Shown: positions 60,477 through 64,000 of the stretch, one piece after another
Numbering within the stretch: position 1 is the first letter of the stretch
Layout of the letters: the number at the start of each line of letters is the position of its first letter
Source: Tenebrio molitor
Taxonomy: Eukaryota; Arthropoda; Insecta; Coleoptera; Tenebrionidae
Length of the DNA: 64,000 nt
Reading direction: 5' to 3'
Assembly (NCBI RefSeq): GCF_963966145.1
Contig: NC_091054.1
Coordinates: 16,554,001 to 16,618,000, forward strand
The notes under the pieces: model-generated
Told to the model about the DNA's origin: nothing
The model's database searches: none
What the model saw: the letters and a program-made list of their open reading frames with translations, nothing else
Program-made: the position numbers and the translations under genes

Positions 60477-62930
60477 TAATAGAAATTTTTAGGGACATTT
60501 CAAGCAATTTTTAATTGTGGCAATATCTTTCCCCTGTGTGTTACCATTCTCCTAAACATTAGAAAATATTTGCTGCACGCTTGTCAGTCACTCACAGGAA
60601 CACAGGAAACCTGAGTGTATTGTGCTCAGCCCTTCGCCGCAACAATCCGAGAAGTCAACCATTACGTGCACGACTGGTATTAATTAATGTAACGGTAGTT
60701 GTGATTACCAGAGATGAAGAGCCGTGCAGGTGCAAGTCGTAATGGTTCATTACTTATACTAGATCACTTAAATAAGTTGGCTACACTGCGTTTTCTTGTT
60801 ATTCGCTTATTACAAGCCATCACGGTCGATTCTCTCATCAGGCGCATTCCTCCATCTATTTTTTCTCCGTTGATGGTCCCACTCCCGATAAATCACAAAC
60901 TATAACGACACAGGTCATTGTCGTTCTGATTTTGACTGATCGCTTCACGTTCAGACGTATAGACTTTTAATGCGATTTAAATTATACGGAGAGATCTTTA
61001 TGTTCATCGATCAGAATTAAAGCGCTTCTGAAAAATGTCTTATCGGATCCCTCCTATGATAATTGTATATTTTATACCATGACCCCTTTTAAATTGAGAC
61101 GCTCTGATCTTGACTTTGATTTCGACTGATGTAAAGTCGAGGGAAAAAATCCGAGAGCAGTCATTTCGCCGACGGCTTTTTTAAACACTTTCGCTTTTAC
61201 CACACTCGGGGTGAATTTATTGGGGGGATTCCGTAGACGTCGATGCCGAAAGGGAGGCCCGGAGCTCTTCGCCACAGAAATGTTTCAGTTTATCTAAATC
61301 TTCTCGCATAAAAATAATTCAAAAAGGATCCCTCGGCATCGATACTCTCCAGACTTGGGTCTACAGGAACTACTTGCTTCGGAGCTCAACAAGATTTCTC
61401 ATGACGGAAATGACATGATCCATGATAGGTTTTGTTCTCTTTTTCTTGAGTCAAATATTGCAAACGGTTGTTTAAAAAAAAATGTTTCTATCGCCAGTCC
61501 ATTCATCTTGCGCAACTTTCCGTCTTTTTGCTCTTGGGGAAAAACGAAGGACGAAGACACGATGATAAACAAACTGAACTCGATTAGTTCCAGTGTTATT
61601 ACTCGGAGAGAAAGGTATAATGTGAGACAAAACCGCAGCCAATTACAAGTCTTCACTCCTATTCAAGATCAAAGAAACGGGAATTTAGCTGTATTAGGAT
61701 GACGCAGTTAACAGATAACATTGGAGGACGTAGCCACGTTATTCTAAAGCTGAGTCATTTATATAAAGCTAATCTCCATACCATTTAGAGATTCCTCCGA
61801 TTTCCGTAACTAATCGAGCGGGAAAATTATTATAGGCTCGAGTTGAAGGCACGTTCTACGAACAGCTCAACAGGGATCAAATTCGGGCAACAGAAATCAT
61901 TTTCCATGTGCGGAAAGCGACTCGTAATACCTTGGAACAGTTATCATCCCTTATGGCGCAGCCCGGGCCCTTGCGAGGAACTGACGATCATTAACAGATA
62001 ACCATCGCACCGCATCAGTTTTTGACTCATTTTAAAAGAAAGATGACGGTGATAAGTTTCTACGTCTGCCAGCGGTCCGTGAAACTGTAAATTAGCTTAA
62101 ACTGAAATATATTTCCTTTCTGCTTGTTCTGTAACTTGTAGATACAGTGACTATAATTGTCAACAAAACGTGAAAAGCTTTTCTGCTATTTTTGTTGATC
62201 AGTATTTAAGAGACAACAAACACAATGTTTATCTGGCTTAAGGTGCCACTAAGAAGGTAGAAAATGGGTGCGGCATCCAGGTCGGATTTATTTATTATTA
62301 CGGAAATTTCTGTTATTTCTATGAAGCAATGATAATTCCTTTGGGTATACAGTATTGGCAATTATTTTGATAATTGGAAAAAAGTTAATTTTTAGAGAAA
62401 ATTTTGAAAAACAAATCACAATACATTTTTAATAAAGATAGAAAAAGAAAAAACAAAGAAAATACAATCTAAGCTGTAAATAGATTGAGTTTTTCAAAAA
62501 AAATCCACGTTCCAATATTCTTACTTGACCAGCTGTGAATCACTGTTATTACCAATTATTAGGTATAAACTAAAGTGTTAAATAGAAACTTTTGGTTTTC
62601 TATTTGGTTCCAAATTGGAACAAAACCAAATACCCATTTACGAAATCATAGGAAAAATATAAAAAATTAAATGACTATAAATCTGCGCTCTTTTGTTTTT
62701 ATTTTAAAATGCTGTAGATTGTTTCTGAATCTTCAAATCAAATTTTAAATTTTTAGTTGCAGCATTTAGAATTAAAAAAACAATCCAATACATATTTCAA
62801 TCATTTGTAAAGTAAAGAAGACTATAGGTTCCAGATCAAAATCCTCAAGTGTGTCACTGAGAGACAATTCAAAGCCCAGAATACACCTTTGGTTGTAATG
62901 ATTGTTAATGAGGAATTAGTCTCCCTTCTG
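60477..62930. other. Host-like island, then AT-rich gap
   Basis: 60550-62080 is GC-balanced and repeat-free. A 115-codon plus-strand frame (61355-61702) has no recognisable domain and overlaps frames on the other strand. 62100-62930 is AT-rich. No gene called. Candidate regulatory DNA in the first part. Confidence 0.3.
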
Positions 62931-64000
62931 GGAGATTTTCTGCCACAAATGAGAGATACGGGAAGATTCAGGGGAGGCAAAAGCAGAAAGGACTATACAG
63001 TAAGATCCGGAATAAGAGATCCAGAAAGTATACAGAGACATCTTCAGGAGATGCTGGGAGAACAATGAATATACAAGAGATCTGATGAGATAGAAAGAGA
63101 CCCGGAGGAGATTTGGGGAGGGAGGTCAAGGGAACATGCAGGAAAATTCAGGGAAGATATAGAGATAATCATAGAGATACATTCAGTTTCGGAGGAAATA
63201 CGGGGTAATCTGGAGAAGATATAGGAAGAGCTCAAGGAGATCCATTGAGAAAGAGGGAATTCCAGGAGAAATGAAAAGAGATCTGAGGGAGATACATAAT
63301 GGAGATGCAGTAAAATTTAAGATAAGAGATACAGAGAGAATGATAAAAGATGCAGGAAGATCTGAAGGAAATACAGGGAAATCTGGGGAAGAGGAACATG
63401 CAAGAAAATTCAGGGAAGATACAGGGATAATCATGGAGATAAAATTAGTTTCGGAGGAAATAGGGGGTGATTTGGAGGAGATACAGGAAGAGCCGAAGGA
63501 GACCATTGCTATCCTACATGGAAGATTCGTGGGGATACAGGGAGATTCGAGGGAGAAACAGGGAATTCCAGGAGAAATGAAACGAGATCTGAGGGAGATA
63601 CACAGTAATGTTTGAGATAAAAATACAGGGAGAATGATAAAAGATATAGGAAGATCTGAGGGAAATAAAGAGAAATCTAGGGGAAGCAACATGCAGGAAA
63701 ATTCAGGGAAGATACAGGGATAATCAAGGAGATGCAATTAGTTTCGAAGAAAATACGGGGTGACCTGGAGGAGATACAGGAAGAGCCGAAGGAGATCCAT
63801 TGCTATCCTGAATGGAAGATTCAAGGGGATACAGGGAGATTCGGGGGAGAAACATGGAATTCCAGGACAAATGAAAAGAGAACCAAGGGAGGTACATAAT
63901 GGAGATACAGTAAAATTTGAGATAAAAGATACAGGGAGAATGATAAAAGATACAGGAAGATCTGAAGGAAATACAGAGAAATCTAGGGGAGACAGAGGTA
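62931..64000. repeat. Purine-rich tandem repeat, about 300-bp period
   Basis: Units start with GGAATTCCAGGA at about 63255, 63561 and 63855, giving periods of 306 and 294 bp; a more diverged unit precedes them and the last runs off the window. The plus strand is almost all A and G, built from shorter motifs such as GATACAGGGA and GAAGATCTGA, a nested periodicity. Because the strand has little T, stop codons are rare and long open frames appear on both strands (63271-63615 plus, 63183-63737 minus). I regard these as by-products. Confidence 0.85.

Noticed and set aside
61355..61702. 115-codon plus-strand frame
   Set aside because: No domain recognised, overlapping frame on the other strand, no splice or promoter support.
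63183..63737. 184-codon minus-strand open frame in the terminal repeat
   Set aside because: Explained by the lack of T on the plus strand; no start or domain, and tandem units explain its internal repetition.

Overview
The window looks like intergenic or intronic DNA from an arthropod, most likely an insect; the order is inferred only from the mix of transposon families. It is AT-rich and I recognise no intact host protein-coding gene, no tRNA gene and no CRISPR array. What can be supported is transposon-derived sequence: PIF/Harbinger, mariner-like, pogo/Tigger-like, several families of long- and short-TIR elements with TA target duplications, pieces of at least five non-LTR retrotransposons, and two 5S-rRNA-derived fragments. 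Between these lie islands of more balanced base composition with few repeats (about 2.8-3.5, 5.1-7.4, 16.2-17.0, 18.9-20.9, 22.2-24.2, 26.1-29.4, 32.2-32.7, 48.9-49.5, 56.2-56.7 and 60.5-62.1 kb). These are candidates for host regulatory DNA, but only by composition.

Layout. 0-8 kb: mostly host-like DNA with one 74-bp hairpin MITE and a 5S-derived fragment. 8.4-15.9 kb: dense DNA-transposon zone with a 988-bp long-TIR element, a pogo/Tigger relict that keeps a C-terminal coding tail, a second 5S fragment, a foldback element whose arms are arrays of a TTGCTCGAA-like motif, a mariner-like relict with a transposase C-terminus, and small MITEs. 16-30 kb: host-like islands with three isolated reverse-transcriptase fragments (17.4, 24.5 and 27.0 kb). 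30.5-32.2 kb: a decayed jockey-like LINE broken by another repeat that itself carries a LINE 3' tail. 34.4-37.4 kb: two palindromic elements lying side by side, a smaller inverted repeat, and one member of a four-copy dispersed family. 40.4-42.3 kb: a purine-rich LINE fragment (coiled coil plus endonuclease) followed by a LINE tail.

43.6-48.9 kb: a nested structure. A 4.7-kb PIF/Harbinger element flanked by TAA carries two remnants of the transposase N-terminus and is invaded by a 916-bp mariner-like deletion derivative, a 744-bp long-TIR element and a 109-bp hairpin; hAT-like ends may lie outside all of it. 51.2-54.7 kb: a second nest, a 3.5-kb element with about 500-bp inverted repeats that holds four further elements and a LINE insertion with a 15-bp target duplication. 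57.1-59.3 kb: a tandem array of roughly 540-630-bp units interrupted by a 436-bp insertion. 62.9-64.0 kb: a purine-rich tandem repeat of about 300 bp that runs off the window.

No set of genes here works together as a pathway. The interest lies in the transposon biology: internally deleted mariner-like copies that keep the start and stop ends of the transposase, nested insertions that give relative ages, recurrent LINE tails, and the motif-array foldback element. All family names come from sequence recognition by eye; no search was run.
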